A stretch of DNA of 64,000 nucleotides from Ostrinia nubilalis (GCF_963855985.1 NC_087105.1:4900501-4964500); one strand, 5' to 3'. Counted from the first letter of the stretch, positions 12,201 through 23,753 are shown. The notes: generated from the sequence alone by a model not told the origin. Program-made: numbers and translations.

Positions 12201-15200
12201 AGAAATTGGATTCAATATCTACGGTTTCGTAATGCCTACGCAATTTATTTAGAGACGTAATAAAAAATTGATAGGTACATACCTATTACTACTTCGCTTC
12301 GCTTCAGTGGAAATGCACCCTAATATTGAATATGAATAGGTGTTGTAAATAAAACTCACTGATCAATTTTCCTGGTTTTAATTCCTAAATTATGATTTGC
12401 CATCACACTTTAGATTCATTGATTTTACTTATTCACACATTTACCTATTTTGAATGTTGTTATTTAAAGTTCCTAGGTTATTATTACACTAATCACAATA
12501 CATTTTGAACGTCAAGCCTTTGTTGAATGTTCACGTAAACACTGTCTTGCACTGTCTAATCTAGCCACGATCGAATTGAGGTAATGCTTTCGGGCTGCAC
12601 ACTTGCTTGCTGTTCACTAGACACCACGTCGGATGTTGTATTCACAATTCGCGCACTAACTTTTTTACGGAAAAAGTCCCTTTCGCGTAAACAAGCACTC
12701 ATCTGTCCAAATCACACTGTAGGTATGTACCTAGGTAGACTTCCGCAATAACCATCGATAGAACTAGGTCGCGGTCGTGGCCCTTTGGCTACAACTCCTT
12801 GATAAGGCATTCCGTATTTTTACGCAAAAGCCGCCGTCTGCGGCGCTCGCATCTGGGTACCGCCAGCACTGTGCCGGTGATTGAAATTGAAATCCAGAAC
12901 TTCGTCCTCGAAGCGCACGGAATCTCGTCAAGTCAGGATACGGCTGCGCTCCCTGAAGCGCTGCGCGGCTCCAAACAAGCAATGAAGGTTTTCGACTCGT
13001 CAATGTTTCTCGTCGGCCAGTTAGTGTGCGCGAAACATAATTTCACCTGCGTTTTGTTATTGATCAAGCGCGGCATTGTAATAAATCACACATACACTGC
13101 AATACGTTTGGGCGCATTGGACGGACTGGGACGATTATTTATGTTGTTGCGCTCCCGCATGCCGATCGGCGGCTCGGCGCGGGCTGTGGGCGCGGAGCGA
13201 CTGGCATGGCAGCGAGCGATATCAATATGGCCGACTCACGCGGCGCGGCACGTGGCAGGTCGTTGCCCTCGGCCGGCTACTACGATAGTGCGTACAAACG
13301 AATACTCACCGCGCTCAAAGGATGATTTATTTTTTATTTTTTTCGAAACATTCTTTGTCGTTTTACTCGAAAACTAGCCTGAATTTTTTTTTAAAACACG
13401 GGTTGTATTTGTATGATTTTATTAGATGCGTTGGTAAAGTATGATCAGTACAAAAAATAACACCTTAGATAAGATAAGATAAGATAAGCATTTATTGTTA
13501 ATTGTGTTGATACAGTGGTGTTACATAAAAGGCACATAATGCTAAAGTACACAATTTATCCATTTCGGACGTACAATATAAATTGTCAAAAACATAATTA
13601 ATTATTAATTGGATTATTATTTTGCAATGTCAGTTATTATAAAATTATTCATTACATTACATTAAAATATTCATTTAAATTATAAAAAGATTTGTCAAAT
13701 AACCAGTCTTTGAGCGTTCGTTTAAATTTGATTCCCTCTAATTGTTTTATATTATTTGGCAATCGATTGAATATTTTTATTCCAGTTACGTATGTACTTT
13801 TTTCATAAATGTAACTAGAGGGTTTTACAACACACATATTATATTTATGTTGCGAACGTAGATTGTGCTTAGTATCACTTTTTTTACAAAACAAATATTT
13901 ATGGTCTTTGACAAAAACACATATTTCTAGTATATATATACACGTCACAGTTAAGAATTTATAGTCTTTGAATACATTTCTTAATGATACATATTTATTT
14001 ATATTATACATAATACGCAGACATTTTTTTTGGAGTATAAAAGTGGACTCAACATTTACAGAGTTACCCCAAAAAATTATGCCATAAGTCAAGAGGGGGT
14101 ACACATATCCATAGTAAGCGTTTTTCGCAACGTCAATTGATGATATATTTGTCAATATTGAGATAGCATAACAACTACTAGAGATTCTTTTATTAATGGA
14201 TTCGATATGTGCTTTCCAATTTAAATTTGTATCAACAGTGACTCCCAAAAATCGTGTATCACTAACTTGTTCAATTTTCGTTCCGTTTATATTAACATTA
14301 AATTGTAGTGGTTCTTTTTTGTAGTTCTTAAATTCAACAAATTTGGTCTTTCCTAAATTTACTTTCAAATTTATAGATGCTAACCAATTTATAACCCTAT
14401 TTAGCGTATTGTATATTTCATCAACAAAACCACCATCATCCAATCCCTCCTTAGATATAAATATTGAGGCATCATCAGCATACATGACGCACAGGTGACT
14501 GGCTATTAAGGGAAGCTCATTGATATATATCAGAAATAGGAGAGGTCCCAATACACTGCCTTGCGGTACGCCTAGAATTATTTTTTCAAAATTAGACTGC
14601 ACCTGCTTGATTGTCTTAGTATTTTCATCATATGTGTCTAAGATTGTCGCTTGAAATCTGTTTGTCAGATAAGATTCTAAAAGATTAAGGGCATTCCCTC
14701 GTATACCTATATGATTGAGTTGTTTTAATAATATGTCATGTACCACACAGTCAAAGGCTTTAGACAAGTCTAGGAACAATCCAATGCAGGTTTTTTTATT
14801 GTCAATATCTGTCCATATTTTCTGTAAAATGTTATATATAGCTATTGTTGTATTTTTTCCTTTTTGGAATCCAAATTGGTTAGTACTTAAGATATTATTT
14901 TTATTTAAATATGCTGTTAACCTTTTTGCTATTATCTTCTCGAATAATTTAGAAAAGTTAGGTAATAATGCTATAGGTCTGTAATTTTCGTGTTCGTCCT
15001 TTGGTCCTTTTTTGTGGAGAGGTTTTACCAGAGCTTTTTTCAGATCATCTGGAAATATTCCCGTTTCAAACATTAAGTTTATTATATGGGCAAGAGGTTC
15101 AGCTATAAAGTCTATACTAGATTTAATTAATGTCATTGGTATTTTATCGTAACCTGTACTTTTTTTGTTTTTAAACTCTCTTACGATGTTTTTTACTTCA

Positions 15201-18200
15201 GAGACAGTAACAGGAGTCATAAAAATGCTGTCTAAACTTGAGTTGATTAGAGGTTTGTATGTACAGTTTGATTTAGTCAATTGTTGATTATTTGTATTAA
15301 TAAAATGGTCATTTAATGATTTGGCTATGTCATATGGATTGTTAATTAATTCATTGTCCTTTTTTATAGTATGTATTGTTTCATTTATTGTATTTATTTT
15401 TGTTGTGTTTTGTTTTATTACTTGCCACGTAGCTTTACTTTTATTCTCACTGCGATTTATATATCTATTATTTGTATTTCTTTTTGATTGTCTTGTTACT
15501 GATTTCAAGATTTTACAGTATTTTTTATAAATGATTTTTGAGGCTAGACAATTTCTTTTCCTATTCTGTAAATATAATTTTCTTTTATTTTTGCTAGCTA
15601 CTGATATTCCTTTTGTTTTCCAATTTGGAGATTTATTGTATGTCATTTTTATTTTAGCGATTGGGATACAGAGTTTAAAAACAAGTTCAAATATATCAAA
15701 AAAATTTTTGTATGCATAATTTGGATTTACTTCCATATAAACATCTTTGAAATTAAATTGAGATATGTATTTCAAAAATATTTCCAAACACCTATCCGAA
15801 TATTTATAAATGTACCACGACTTTTCATAGAAGCTTCGATTTGCGGCAATTGTCATTAATTGACATGTATGATCTGACAATCCTACATCCAATACTTCAA
15901 CTTGGTATTTTTTTATATTAGTAATAATATTGTCTATGCATGTTTGAGAGTGATTAGTAACTCTTGTTGGTGTCTCAATGGTAGCATGCATGTCCTTATA
16001 TATCTATAAAAGCGAAAGGTCACTGACTCACTCACTCATCACGAAATCTCAGAAACTACAAATGCTTGGAGTCTCAAATTTTGCATGAGGGTTCCTTTTA
16101 GAATGTAGGTGCTCACTTAGAACGGATTTGACGAAACTCCACCCTTAAGGGGCTAAAACGGGCGGCCGCTAGTTTAATATAGTAGTGAGAAATGTGTTTG
16201 CGAAGCGACTCTTATGTTGGAGCTATTAGGTATTCTGTGTCACTGACCTCTCTTGGGCGGCAATGGCAGGAAGTCAACCACAATTTGCTCGCTATCGGAC
16301 GAGTCGGAGCCGTTGTCATGCAGCGTGCCAGCCGAGCTGGAAGCGTCCAGGGAATCAGTTTCTTCGGCCAGGCATTCCAGCTCGCGTTGTACGAGCGAGT
16401 CGAAATACGCCATCATGCGAGGATCCTCGCTCGTGGACTGCTCCGCGTAATTGTGCGATATGTACTGGAATGAGAGATGGATATTCAACCGAGGTCACTA
16501 GTCAGGTACTACCAATAAACATTTTACTGTCACATTTCAAATACACCACCTACTGTTATCGATAAAGTGCGCATACAAAAGACACGCATCTCTAGGTTTT
16601 TATGACGTCACTCACGTTTTATTGCACCGTCTGCCGTGAGCTCATAAAATATTGAGTAGAGTAGGTATAATGAATTAATCAAATCATTTATTAATTACTT
16701 AGGCCCAGGGCACTTGTAAATATCCAACATAAATGGACTGGTGCTGAGAAGAATCACATCATCTAACTGACTCAGATACTGGATAAAGATGACATTTTGT
16801 TCTGCAATTAAAATGATTAGATTTGATTTCCTATTCGTAGATATCTATGGTTTGTAAGCTCACCTGTCCGCTGTGGTGCACTAGCGAGACGTAGTCCTCG
16901 TGGCTGTAGATCTCTCGCGGGTTATCGGAGCCCTGCGCCTCTTCCAAGAGCGAGCCGCGCATCTTAGGATACTCGAGCGCAGACCACACCTGTAGGTATA
17001 AAGTATAAGTTATATCTAGTAATGTTCGTCAAAGGGACTATTCCCACCTCTCGTTCCCACCGCTGCAACTCCTGTGTAGCCAGGATCTACAGCTTGACCG
17101 CCCATAAAAACCCAACCAATGAAGGCCAAGTGCTCCTGGAAATCCAGAGGAAAGTTGAAACTGTCATTGGACCCGCAACAAAATTAATCAAAAGAACATA
17201 GGAAGGGTTCGAAATTAAGGATCGACTTCCCTCCAGAACAAAGCGAAGCAAATGACAGGCGACAATCAATGGAGTATAGTTCCTAAATACTGAACTGTCC
17301 TATCCATGACATTGACAGTGGGGCGCCACCGTCAATACCGGATCGCTGGTTCCGATTTTTGCCATATTGGAAACCATATAGTTGAACGATGGTATCGCCC
17401 CCCTGTCATTGAGTTTGGTGGGACATCATCTATAATGTTCATCAGTCGGTTGTATATTAATTTAAGCACGATCTCCTGCTTTACCCACTGCTAGATATCT
17501 GGTATGGACCGACGGTCCATAAACTCAAACTAAAAAGGAAGGAAGTCTAGTACGTTTTTACATGCAAGGACTGAAATTTTGTATTTGAATTTTGTAATTA
17601 ACTTGACAGAAGAAATAATGCATGAAAGTTTTTCTCCTTCTTTTAAATAGTGTACCTTAATAATTTTCTCGACCCCAGACGAAGCGATGAGGCAGTACTG
17701 CTGGTTGTACCGCACCTGGTTGACGATGGACCGGTGGCCGTATAGCACTACGTGCGGTTGCTGCACCGTCATTTCTGCAAACGGGAATATCCTGGGTGAA
17801 TAAGTAGAACGCATATTCATACATGGGTAATGACGACTAGACGTGCGCGCCGGTTGAAAAAAATCGGGCGGCGGCGCGCCACGAAAAAATCCACGGCGGC
17901 GGCGTAACGCCGGCGGCGTGGGATTTTTCAACTTTGCATATTAAGACGTACGAGTATAATGAAAAACCACCCTTAAACGAAAGAACTTTATTAAGTAAAC
18001 TAATAAGATGACTCAATCACTTTTCTTGATAGAAATATTTTGTTTGCAACTTTTATAGTTGTCGTGCACAAAATTATTAGTGCAGTACATATTTTATTCA
18101 CCCTAAATGGACTCAGCCGGGACCTTTTGGCTGTTAAAAGCAATCCAGCAACTGAAAACACTCTTTCGCTAGGAGTGCTGGTTGCTGGAATACATAACAG

Positions 18201-21200
18201 AGCCTGTGCTAATGACGATAATCGCGGGTAGTCAGATTGTCTGGTTTGCCAGTAGGACAAGATGACGCCGTCTTCAAGTTTCGCAGGATCAGCAGTAGCT
18301 AGGTATTTCCAAGCTTTCTGGTCAACAGCATCATCGAAGCCGGAACCATGAGAACTGTCAGTGTTGCATGCTGTATTTGCGCGAGAGTTGGGAAGTATTG
18401 AAACTTGTACTTTGGCTCGGCTGGGCAGCGTTCGGGAAGCTTCGCAATATTCTTGTCGGCCGTTTGGTGTAGTGGTTCAGAACGGACTACTATGCCGAGA
18501 GGTCCCGGGTTCGATTCCCGGCCGGGCAGAAATTGATATGATGAATTTTAATTTCTGTGACGGGTCTGGGTGTGACTATGTATAATATTTATGTATTTAA
18601 AAAAAAAAGTATATAAGTAGTATATCCGTTAAGCTAGCACCCATAACACAAGCATTAAGTTGCTTACTTTGGGGCTAGCTGGCGCTGTGTGAAATTGTCC
18701 AAAGATTTATTTATTTATTTATTTATTCTGACGTCCGAAATACCGCAGTGTCTCAAGTCAAAAGTCTGACCAGTGTGTGTTGCCAGTGATGGTAGGTATA
18801 CGGATCTGAGACGTGGTCGCTTACTATGGTCCTCATAAGAAGGCTCAAGGTCACCCAAAGAGCGATGGAGCATGCTATGCTCGGAGTTTCCCTGCGTGAT
18901 CGAATCAGAAATGAGGAGATCCGTAGGAAAACCAGAGTGACTGACATAGCCCGCAGAATCGCTAAAATCAAGTGGCAGTGGGCGGGGCACATAGCTCGAA
19001 GAGTTGATGGCCGCTGGGGCAGGAAAGTTCTTGAGTGGCGACCACGAGCCGGAAGACGTAGCGTGGGCAGGCCTCTCACTAGGTGGACCGACGATCTGGT
19101 GAAGGTCGCGGGAAGTGCCTGGATGCGAGCGGCGCAGGACCGGTCTTTGTGGATATCCTTGGGGGAGGCCTTTCTCCAGCTGTGGACGTCTTTCGGCTGT
19201 AACGAACGAACGAACGAACTTGTACTCGCTTCTTCCTGGTGACCCTCCTGGTGTAATAATGGTTGATTATGTTCATAGTAAGGCCTAGAACAGACGGTGA
19301 AACGCAACTGCAACGAAACTGCAACTACAAGTTACTTTTGAGTTGCATCTAAGTTTCTGCCATAGCGTCCGTTGAGAGACCACACATGACGCGACCAGTT
19401 TGAAACTTTCAGTTTCAGTTTCATTCATCAGAATCATCACAAAGTTGCAGTTTCGTTGCAGTTGCGTTTCACCGTCTGTTCTGGGCCTAAGGGATTAATT
19501 CTTTGGTATATTCTGCCAAGAAACCAGCTGGAGTTAATTCGTTAGCAGTCAGATAGAGGTCAACTTCTCCAAGCTTCATAAACCTACAGTCTAATAATGC
19601 ATCCATGATCGTTTTCATCTTCCTCTATCACTTGAGAAACAGTCTCCAAAGAGCTTAAAAACTTTTGTTCATTTTCTGCCTCTTTCTCCAATTCTGGCAA
19701 ACGATACCTGACTTTTTTTACTACTTTCTTGCATTTCGTCACAAGACTTAACACTTCGGGTGTTTTATTTATTCCATCAACCGTAACTAAGTTAAGGAGA
19801 CCGTGCCCTAAGCAAAGATGGTTGTCAATATCTGCCAGCTCCGTTGCCCGCTTCACATAAGATTGATTTTAAACTTGTACTCTCTTGCGGGTTTTGTCTC
19901 GGCGCGAATTTTAAACTACCGGCGGCGGCGGCGGCGGCGCGCTGACTCCTTAAGGCGGCGGCGCGCCGCGGCGGCGCGCACGTCTAATGACGACCGCCTG
20001 GTGACCGAAGTATATTTTTTTTTGCCAACAATGTCTGACAATAGCAGGCACTAAGATCTAATGAGGGGCAAACTGGGGCGGCTACCCCACGCGACAATCT
20101 AAAAGGGATGCCAATGTAAAGGGGGCGCTTTGTAAAATAAAATTTGTTGAACAAAGCGCGAGTTATTCTATTGATGAGTAATTTGATTTGAAACGCATAA
20201 TTGGTTTTTGTGAACACATCTTACTAATCAACAGGCAACTTCACAAATAAAACCCTTTTTTTTAGTTTTGCCTCAGTTCAAAACATTTTAGGCTGGATAA
20301 TGGAGCTGTAAAGGCTTCCACAGACCAAACGCGGGTCAGAAGCAGTGCGGGTCAGTTGCAGCGCGGCGAAGCATACTGATAGCAGCGCAGTTTCAAAGCA
20401 GTTGTAACGCGGGCGGTTGTCAAAAATTTAAATATTCGAAAACCGCTTTCAACGCGCTGCTACCGCCCTGCGTCCGGTGTGTCATGCTAATATGGCCGCC
20501 ATAGTAATACAACAGCGCGGGCCCGCGTTCGCGCCGCTTCTGTCCTTTTTTTACAGTCGACTTAAATAGAAAGCTACATTGTCTGTAATAAAAAGTCCTT
20601 GGAACTCACCCTCCCCTCCACCATCAGGTATCTTCCACATATACAGGTTAAAATCATCGGACCCAGACATCACATACTGGTCTCCTTCCCCCGCGAAGCA
20701 GCAGCTCTTCATAGTACAAGAATTGTAGTAGTCCTGGTGGTAGAACTCTGCCACCGGCTCCGGGGAATGTACTGCGTATAGGACAGGTGGTAGGCGCCTT
20801 CTGAGTGCTAGTACGTGGGTGCCCGCAGAATTAAAACGCACGCTCATACTGTTCTGGCAAGTGCCGCGGCGGCCTGCGTATCGGACGACGGGGCTGGAAA
20901 GAGTTTGGTAAGTAGAGCAAAATAATATCTTTAGCTTTACTGCCTTATTGTACAAAAAAAATTAAAAGAACATTTATTTTGGACACCACAAGGTACAGAC
21001 AGCAATAAGTGTGCAAGCGCGAGACATTCGGCTGAAACTTTTAAAATGTTGCAGCTCATTCAAAGCCTAACAAGTAGTGATCAAGTTTCTTGCACTGCAT
21101 CTTCTTAGCACTGGTTCATTTAATGTGCTAAAGCTGTGGTAGAATTGATACTGGGAAGAAGCACTTTTATAACAGCCTAGCCAAGCAAGCGATAAATTGT

Positions 21201-23753
21201 ATCTACAGGCCTAAGAAGCGCGCTGAGGTAGGCTTTTATTGCGCTATTTTATCGTTTTTCCGCTATAAGCTTTCACAATTGTCGTCTAAAATCGTCGATA
21301 AGATTTTATCACGGCGCGCATCTTAGCGGGTGATCAAAAAACTTACTGCTGAGGCCGGCGCAGGTCCCAAAGAGCCACGCCGTCGCGAGCGTTGGCCGAC
21401 ACCAGTACGCCCATCTGCTGTGGGTGGAACATCACGCCGTGGAATGGTTTCCTGCTGCGCGACAGCACTAGTGACTCTGTGGAAGTTTGTGTTGGTCATC
21501 ATCTTGTAGAGGATTAGTCCATAGCTGCCCTAGGATAGAAAGGTCTACTCTCCACGAAAGGGTTTCGACGAAAAAATAATCGGCTTCCACATAGAAGGAC
21601 TCTAGTTGATATAGTATTATAGAACACCAATCAGTAGCGGCGTAAGGGGGTGGGGGCGGAGCCTAGCATCAGGGGGGTGACAAAAGTCGCACAGATTAGT
21701 AGTCACTGGCGCATCTGCATGGCAAGTCTACGGTCTATGTCTTTCAATCTTCGAATCGGTAGGCAACCCCAAAATCCTGGGAGTTACCAGGGGGTGCCTT
21801 AGGACGAGGGAGGGGGGGATCGCCCCGGGTGCCAACCCATGCTACGCCGCCACTGACACCAATGCTACCAGGTTCCCGCAAAATAAGCCTTACTGTCCAT
21901 GGAAGTGTATCGTCTTACGCCTTTAGGCCTGCTAGCAATTTAAAAGCAAAACAATAAAAGGTGGACTATGAAACTTGCACACAATACGCCTAACATAATT
22001 CATTAGGTACTAGTCATAATTTTGAGTTGGTTTACTCAAATATACTTTTTTTTTTTCATTCAAATCATATGCATTTCACCTTCAAAACTACAACACAACC
22101 AACATTTAAAATTTTAATCACTTTTGACCTCTGTTTGTTTATGAGTTAGATAGACTGAAGTGTTCTTGGCAGTTTTCCAATACATTAGGATTAGATGAAG
22201 GTTTGTATAATTATTGTATCAATAACTTATTTTGTAAAATTAACATAAAAATGAGAACAAACCAATATTACAAGCACTCACGATATAAAGATATTCGAGT
22301 GTCGAAAATTAACAATCTTCCATCGTTGCCAGCTGTGGCAACAACTCGGTCATCGGATGGTGAAATGCTGAGGCTGCACACTGCTCGTTGATGCTGTAGC
22401 ACCTCCAACGGACACTTGCTTTCTAAATCGTGGACTATTACCTGACGAGCGAGAAACATGGACATTTAAATATTTGTTTAGACGTAAAGTATGACTACTT
22501 CAACAAAATTTTAAGTATTATTAAATGCAGTTACATATTATACTTCCTTGACTCTTAAATGGACAAAGCAAGTTCTATTTTTTGTCGTTTTTGGGCTTTC
22601 AGACAAGGGAATAAAATCAAAACTGCCCTATTGAACTTACAACATCATCATTGCCCCCTGAATAAATCTTCTGGTTGTCACTGGTGATGTCAAGGCAGAA
22701 TATATTGGACTGGTGGCCAGCTTTCATTGCCTCAGGCTTGCCATGGTCAAGTAGGGCTTGACCAAACTTCCATAGCATCACCCTGCGGTCATCTCCACCT
22801 AATAGAAGTACAAAATACAAGATAGAAAGAAAGAAAAGTAAGAAAAATTGTTATTTGGTTCAAACAAATGTTTTACACAATTTAAATTACATACATAATT
22901 TATTTAACCAAAATGGCTCCTACTCAGCTTGTATCATGTTCCATTCAGAACATGAATGCTGGTACTTACATCAACAATGTTTACTAGTTACTACTGAACA
23001 CATAATACTAATAATAAAAGTAATTGATAATACAAGTTACTTTTAAAGTAGAAACCGGTTAAATCCTGCGATTATGTGCTAAAGTAAATCAACAATTTAT
23101 TTCTTTATCTAAAAAACCAACAGCATAAAATACAGAAGGTTTTTTCTAATGAGTTGGTCTCATAGATTAACCATCAGGTTTTTCTAATTACTTAAAAGGA
23201 CAAGCATTATTGAAATCATGTAATTCAGACATATCTTCTGAATAACTTATTCACCTAAGGGGTCTAGTGGAGAAGATGATTAATTTATTTAAACTTCATA
23301 AGCAATCTTTCTTCCTATTTAAATAATAGGTAGTATAATATTCCTATCAGTAAAATAACCGATAATAAAGACAAATTTTACTGTTGCTGAGTGTCTGTGA
23401 GTTCATTAATTTAGTTGTTATTTATTTTTGGTCCACAGTAAACTGATAGTTGATAGGGACAACAACCAGAGAAACCTGAATGTGGTACAAGGACTATTTA
23501 AATACATAACACAAATCAATTCAAAAAGTAAGCAGCAATACGGAATAAATAAAAATAAATTACCTGATACGAGTAATTCGCCATTGCTCGAAAACTCAAT
23601 AGCATTTACACATCCAAAATGACACACCAAGTCCCGGCGATACAGGTTTTTAGCGGCATCGAGACGCTTTTTATATAAATGCGACTTAAAGTCTGGTAAA
23701 AAGCCATACTCTCTTTTGATAAGATATGGTAAAGGGCTAGCGATATTCGCCAT
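3292..23753 (-). CDS. DCAF5: DCAF5-like WD40 substrate receptor of CUL4-DDB1 ubiquitin ligase
   Basis: Exons in transcript order: 23753-23564, 22798-22641, 22441-22282, 21476-21347, 20893-20610, 17774-17656, 16989-16864, 16464-16248, then 10247-10013, 9584-9485, 9405-9328, 9227-8932 and 3681-3292. Exons 1-8 give the WD40 propeller. Telling stretches are HFGCVNAIEF, GGDDRRVMLWKF, ALWDLRR (a WDxR box that binds DDB1), ALRRRLPPVLY, CCFAGEGDQY, GSDDFNLYMW and SSGVEKIIK, then EDPRMMAYFDSLVQRE, as in human DCAF5. The tail is long, basic and Ser/Pro-rich, with a repeated SREPPSH segment in the last exon, ending NPIDSDSN. Phases agree at every junction except exon 8 (ends phase 1) to exon 9 (needs phase 2), so at least one exon between 10248 and 16247 is unplaced. 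Exon 12 is the source of a large tandem array in the last intron. Function is from the family. Confidence 0.85.
3836..4120 (+). mobile_element. LINE 3'-end fragment, internally deleted
   Basis: This is a diverged, shortened copy of the sequence at 18826-19200, sharing TCGAATCAGAAATGAGGAG and GGTGGACCGACGATCTG. That copy encodes the C-terminal tail of a non-LTR reverse transcriptase ending in a W..DRSLW..L motif. It lies in the last DCAF5 intron next to the truncated first array unit. Not functional. Confidence 0.65.
4131..9118 (-). repeat. Tandem array of 16 copies of the 3' part of DCAF5 exon 12 plus donor
   Basis: The unit is 200 to 215 bp and recurs with its donor end near 4131, 5959, 6161, 6363, 6577, 6781, 6985, 7187, 7398, 7603, 7806, 8010, 8213, 8427, 8680 and 8929. 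The copy at 8929 is the genuine exon 12, with a proper acceptor at 9228. On the minus strand most units keep one frame, beginning VPTPVNGSRDSIADSL and ending HQSDSSESPPPK, followed by a donor (usually GTAACT). The next unit starts after only about 18 to 22 intron bases, so no normal intron or acceptor fits between units. The copy at 8680 is cut at about 8760. The copy at 4131 is split by a 1.6-kb insertion. Unit periods are mostly not multiples of three. Many differences between units are at third codon positions, suggesting recent spread or gene conversion. Confidence 0.85.
4176..5794. mobile_element. Non-autonomous DNA element splitting one array unit
   Basis: Perfect 28-bp inverted ends at 4176-4203 and 5767-5794 start CTCTTGGACGAATAAACC. 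The flanking sequence is one DCAF5 array unit interrupted after GCAGCGGG and resuming at CGGGCTCCTATTATTG. The duplication is CGGG if the inverted ends are taken whole, or the 8-bp GCGGGCTC if they are trimmed, which would fit a hAT-like element. The interior is AT-rich with a C-run near 5135-5155 and no transposase. Confidence 0.7.
9627..9699 (+). tRNA. tRNA-like sequence, probably a pseudogene or SINE head
   Basis: A 73-nt sequence starting GTCTAAGTAGCTCAATCGG folds as a cloverleaf. The acceptor is 7 bp (GTCTAAG with CTTAGGC), the D stem GCTC/GAGC, and the anticodon stem has four pairs around the loop CAAGCAA. The T arm has one mismatch and the loop TTCAAGT. A run of six T follows at about 9706-9711, a Pol III terminator. 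Position 33 is A instead of T, and the anticodon triplet would read AGC. These flaws argue against a working tRNA. It lies in the DCAF5 intron between exons 9 and 10, antisense to the gene. Confidence 0.45.
10306..10642. mobile_element. Small DNA element carrying a LINE 3' end
   Basis: Perfect 18-bp inverted ends (ACACCCCGCAGACTACAG) lie within CTATA duplications at 10301-10305 and 10643-10647. On the plus strand 10430-10550 reads GRPKHTWRRTVADEAKK and then DRTRWRTVVDAL before a stop, the usual C-terminus of a non-LTR retrotransposon. The element sits about 60 bp upstream of DCAF5 exon 9 in the transcript sense. Confidence 0.65.
11734..13467. mobile_element. Element bounded by about 100-bp inverted repeats with a GC-rich cargo
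   Basis: The arms 11734-11836 and 13366-13467 are nearly identical reverse complements starting TAAGGTGTTATTTTTTGTAC. The interior is AT-rich on the left and strikingly CpG-rich at about 12770-13300. A plus-strand frame of 192 codons at 12799-13377 shows no known domain and reads into the right arm. I find no transposase. A LINE abuts the right end. Non-autonomous element or captured host DNA. Confidence 0.6.
13468..15991 (-). mobile_element. Non-LTR retrotransposon, 5'-truncated, reverse transcriptase frame intact
   Basis: A 779-codon frame (15991-13652) begins within the tail of the endonuclease domain (QTCIDNIITN, then LSDHTCQL). It continues through a full reverse transcriptase: NYRPIALLPNFSKLFEKII, LFLDLSKAFDCVVHDILL, GVPQGSVLGPLLFLIYINEL and the catalytic YADD box in CVMYADDASIF. 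The start methionine is only the first in frame; the element has lost its 5' end. The 3' tail is a pentamer run (CTTAT)n seen on the plus strand at about 13467-13490. By motif it belongs to the Jockey/CR1/Daphne group, clade uncertain. It lies in the large DCAF5 intron between exons 8 and 9, same strand. The frame is undamaged, so the insertion is young, but the lost endonuclease makes it immobile. Confidence 0.85.
15992..16178 (+). repeat. Dispersed repeat of lepidopteran type (Helitron-like end)
   Basis: The sequence TCTATAAAAGCGAAAGGTCA, then ACTCACTCACTCATCACG and a GC-rich end GGCGGCCGCTAGT, matches a layout I know as very common in moth and butterfly genomes. An end in CTAGT after a GC-rich stem is typical of Helitron-like elements. 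It abuts the truncated 5' end of the LINE. Family assignment is from memory and not tested. Confidence 0.45.
17034..17275. repeat. Dispersed repeat family A, copy 1
   Basis: Starts GGGACTATTCCCACCTCTCG and continues through AGCCAGGATCTACAGCTTGA. The same sequence recurs at 43697-43925 and three times at 59433-60015. Read on the minus strand the start encodes ELQRWEREVGIVP, which is preserved between copies. DCAF5 intron 6. Confidence 0.65.
18455..18726 (+). mobile_element. tRNA-derived SINE
   Basis: The head carries a Pol III A box (TGGTGTAGTGGTTCAGAACG) and B box (GGTTCGATTCCCGG) in tRNA spacing. A tRNA-unrelated body ends GGCGCTGTGTGAAATTGTCC followed by a (TTTA)n tail. Inserted within the hAT element. 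Confidence 0.8.
18760..19250 (+). mobile_element. LINE C-terminal fragment
   Basis: The plus-strand frame 18826-19242 reads RRLKVTQRAMEHAMLGVSL, IRNEEIRRKTRVTDI, KWQWAGHIARR, GRPLTRWTDDLVKVAG and AAQDRSLWISLGEAFLQ. This is the familiar C-terminal tail of RTE-like retrotransposons found in arthropods. No catalytic region remains. A shorter relative is at 3836-4120. Confidence 0.75.
19282..19487. mobile_element. Harbinger-type MITE inside the hAT element
   Basis: 206 bp with inverted ends of about 45 bp starting GGCCTAGAACAGACGGTG and TAA duplications at 19279-19281 and 19488-19490. It interrupts the hAT transposase remnant exactly where that frame would continue. Confidence 0.8.
21632..21855. 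mobile_element. hAT-type MITE
   Basis: 224 bp, ends CAGTAGCGGCGTA and TACGCCGCCACTG, flanked by exact 8-bp duplications ACACCAAT at 21624-21631 and 21856-21863. G/C-rich interior, no coding. It lies in the DCAF5 intron between exons 3 and 4. Confidence 0.85.

Larger units (their letters stand above)
18000..19856 (-). pseudogene. hAT transposase, broken by frameshift and insertions
   Basis: The C-terminal piece (about 18400-18000) contains the hAT dimerisation block: YWQTRQSDYPRLSSLAQAL, then IPATSTPSERVFSVAGLL. The upstream piece (19856-19500) reads CLGHGLLNLVTVDGINKTP, LPELEKEAENEQKFL, then after a frame change near 19600 LGEVDLYLTANELTPAGFL. Between them lie a LINE end, a SINE and a MITE. 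The N-terminal zinc finger and most of the catalytic core are missing. No function possible. Confidence 0.8.
17838..19986 (-). mobile_element. hAT transposon with 8-bp target duplication, nested insertions
   Basis: Inverted ends TAGACGTGCGCGCC begin at 17838 and end at 19986. Exact 8-bp duplications ATGACGAC flank them at 17830-17837 and 19987-19994, diagnostic of the hAT superfamily. Both ends are rich in CGG repeats. Remains of the transposase are on the minus strand. A SINE (18455-18726), a LINE 3' end (about 18760-19245) and a Harbinger MITE (19282-19487) have inserted into it. It occupies DCAF5 intron 5. Confidence 0.85.

Noticed and set aside
12799..13377. 192-codon plus-strand frame
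   Set aside because: No domain; runs into a low-complexity Phe-rich end inside the inverted-repeat arm; GC-rich DNA explains the open frame.
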